Assembly (NCBI RefSeq): GCF_002104995.1
Contig: NW_024468382.1
Location: 1 to 27,294, forward strand
Origin: Linderina pennispora
Lineage: Eukaryota > Kickxellomycota > Kickxellomycetes > Kickxellales > Kickxellaceae
Direction: 5' to 3'
DNA: 27,294 bases
Under the pieces are notes generated by a model. The model was not told the DNA's origin and searched no databases. It saw only the letters and a list, made by a program, of their open reading frames with translations. The position numbers and the translations under genes were made by a program. The first letter of the stretch is position 1. Each line of letters opens with the position of its first letter. This document shows, piece by piece, positions 25,377 to 27,294 of this stretch.

Positions 25377-27294
25377 TCAGTCGCCACGCAGCGCACTCCA
25401 CGCGGCCTCCGCCCACGGCTGATACATCACTGCCCGCCTGGCGGCAGACTTGGCCACTGCGGGCTGACCCGGGCCGGCAGCCATTGCCCTGACGGCCGAC
25501 GCGCCAACAACGACTCCGAGCGTGGCCGAGTTGCTGAGTGCACGCGAAGGAGCAGCGCTCCACGAGAACTGGCCGCGGGTGGCCTGGCTGAACACTGACA
25601 GCGCCGAGTTGGCCGCATGCATTGCCTGCGTGTGCTGGCCGCACCGCAGCTCAAACTGCGCCAGCAGCACCCACAGCTGGGCATCCGAGGGGCTCCGGTA
25701 TGCAGCCTTGCTGAGGGCGCGACGGCCGGCGGGCGGGTCGTCGCGCAGCAGCGCCACGTACGACTCGATCTTGGCCACGTCATGGGCAGGGTCCTGGTCG
25801 CGCAGCTTCCGGAGCTCCGGGAAAGTGGCGGCTATCAGATCGCCGTCCCCCTGCAGCAGCCCGATGCCAAACAGCGTGGCCAGCCCTGGCAGGAAGCCTG
25901 TGTGGTCAGCCATCACCTCCAGCAGGTGCTGGCGGGCCAGCATACGGTGCTCATCGCTGCCCAGCGCCCACAGGACCTGCGCCAGCATCACCGCTACCAC
26001 CGGCCGCAGCGCCGGCACTGCCTCGCTCTGCTCCAGCGCCCGCTCAAACAGCCCCAGGCTCTCCTCGAGCCGCTCGCGAAAAACAGCGCCAGGCTGTGGC
26101 CCAGCGTCGCGTAGAAAGCCTGCCGGCTGTTGATCTCCACAGACGCCTGCAGCTCGGCCGCTCTGTCATAGACATCGGACGCCTCGGCGCAGCGCCCAGC
26201 ACTACACAGCGCACGGCCCAGGTGCGCAAGACCAATCCATATCCGCTTGCTGTCGCTTGTCTCCGCAACGCGCGCAAGCGCCGCTGCATAGGCGTCTGCT
26301 GCATCCTCGTACTGGGCGTTTCTGCTCAAGCAGCAGCCCCAGCAGATGATGCCAGCGGCCATCGCCATCTCCTGAGCGCTCGACGTACCTGCGGGCTGCG
26401 TAGATGGCTAGCGTCAGGCGGCTCTGCTCACTGGCTGAGAGCAGCGCGTGGTCTCCAGTACTCCCAGTCTTCACAGGCTGCTGCGCCAACGTCTTATCGC
26501 CTGCATTCTTACGAACCGCCGCCTGCCAGACTTGCTTGGCGTAGCCAAAATCCCCAACAGCCTATTCTTGGACAAGAAAAAAAGGGCATTAGCACAAGCA
26601 ATCCACGTCAGCCGAGCATCGCTTGGAATTTCCGTCCAGTGCTAACATGCAGGCCGTTTTCACATGGTCGGTAGATATCGCTGGGCAACGGACATGCAAT
26701 ATGCTTCTTCTCTTGCGTCTTTCTGCCAGAAAATCAGCTCTTTGCAGCAGTGCCCCTCTCCTACAATGGCCGATGCAGCGAACAATGGCGGGGCGATGCA
26801 ATCCCCAGCCGGGGTCCACGTAGCTATGTCACCAAATACATATGCATGCATGATGCACTCTTCCGTGCTCATGTTCAGCAAATCCTTACCTTTGACACGC
26901 CCGCCGAGAGCAGACAGTGCTCGAACAGCACCATGCTGTCCGCATACCCGAGCGTCTCCGCAATCATCGCCTGGCCCAGCCATGCGGGCATGAACTCGGG
27001 GTCCACAATCTGCGCGTGCGAGAACGCCTTGTTCGCCAGCTCCACATCGTCATTCTGCAAGTACAGGAATCCCAGATTCACCCATGGGACGCGCTGCCCG
27101 GCGCCAGTCGTGACGCAACAATAAACGCGTGTTGCGCAATCGCCGGCTGATTGGAGCACGTCGCCACCACTCCCTGCATATTGTAAGCACGCACACTCAT
27201 CGAGTCCAGCTGCTGCGCTGCCTGCGCACACTTGCCAGCAGCCTCCAGCAGCACTGTCGAGCTGGCGTTGGCTGTGCCTGGCTGCTTGTGCAGC
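25377..27294 (-). CDS. SKI3: SKI3 (TTC37) TPR scaffold of the Ski complex, C-terminal part, with one intron
   Basis: Ski3 is the TPR scaffold of the cytosolic Ski2-Ski3-Ski8 complex, which feeds mRNA to the exosome. The gene enters at 27294 already inside the CDS. TPR-like text includes MSVRAYNMQGVVATCS, then AIAQHAFIVASRLAPGSA. A missing base near 27089-27093 leads into WVNLGFLYLQNDDVELANKA and PAWLGQAMIAETLGYADSM, classic Ski3. An intron at 26889-26562 (328 nt; GTAAGG donor, GCTAAT branch, AATAG acceptor) joins GVSK to AVGDFGYAKQVW in phase. Frames shift again at the A3 run near 26319-26321 and the A5 run at 26079-26083. The end (RRAVMYQPWAEAAWSALRGD) matches the Ski3 C-terminus. Only the last ~520 residues are present, because the window cuts the gene. 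A frame inside the intron (26983-26660) could be an alternative exon, but the phase-0 splice is simpler. Confidence 0.82.

Noticed and set aside
25522-26133. Long + frames over the SKI3 region (up to 203 codons)
   Set aside because: They are Arg/Ser-rich shadows of the GC-rich minus-strand TPR gene.
7378-27294. A dedicated RNA-decay gene cluster (MTR3 near SKI3)
   Set aside because: The genes are about 17 kb apart with unrelated genes between them and no shared promoter. Co-location is probably chance.

Overview
The window looks like nuclear DNA of an early-diverging fungus, most likely a Kickxellomycotina (Coemansia-like) species. This is an inference. It rests on compact single-exon or few-intron genes, canonical GTAAGT/CTAAC/TAG splice signals, TATA boxes 50-100 bases before start codons, a fungal-specific FunK1 kinase, a Reg1-type PP1 regulator, and a leucine-rich relic of a kind common in that group. 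GC-rich conserved genes alternate with AT-rich spacers that have no convincing genes.

Layout. 1-4222 is a gene-poor, AT-rich tract. It holds a TnpB/Fanzor-like C-terminal relic (about 1819-2242, +) and a broken leucine-rich/F-box-like relic (2653-3460, -). From 4223 to 13356 is a dense housekeeping block: ribosomal protein uS15/RPS13 (-, with an intron near its 3' end), a large C-terminally membrane-anchored protein of unknown function (+), exosome subunit Mtr3 (-), a LITAF-like zinc-ribbon membrane protein (-), eIF4E (+), a FAM210/DUF1279 mitochondrial protein (+), a very acidic His-rich protein (+) and a small two-exon membrane protein (+). From 14474 to 18953 lie an IRC24-like short-chain dehydrogenase and a multiply frameshifted FunK1 kinase whose catalytic Asp is replaced. 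From 19815 to 27294 come mitochondrial uL24m (+), ALG14 (-), a Reg1-like Glc7/PP1 regulatory subunit (-) and the 3' part of SKI3 (-, running off the right edge).

Functional themes. Several genes serve RNA and protein synthesis (uS15, eIF4E, uL24m) or 3'-5' RNA decay (Mtr3 of the exosome; Ski3 of the Ski complex that feeds the cytoplasmic exosome). Four of the growth-related promoters share an RRPE-like GAAAWTTTT element.

Caveat. Single-base indels, many in short homopolymers, break at least seven genes, including ones expected to be essential (RPS13, ALG14). Residual sequencing error is therefore a serious explanation for many of the apparent frameshifts. The FunK1 gene also carries a substitution at a catalytic residue. 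No prokaryotic-style system, CRISPR array, tRNA or rRNA was seen. I did not find a convincing undescribed multi-gene system; the most unusual items are listed as findings.
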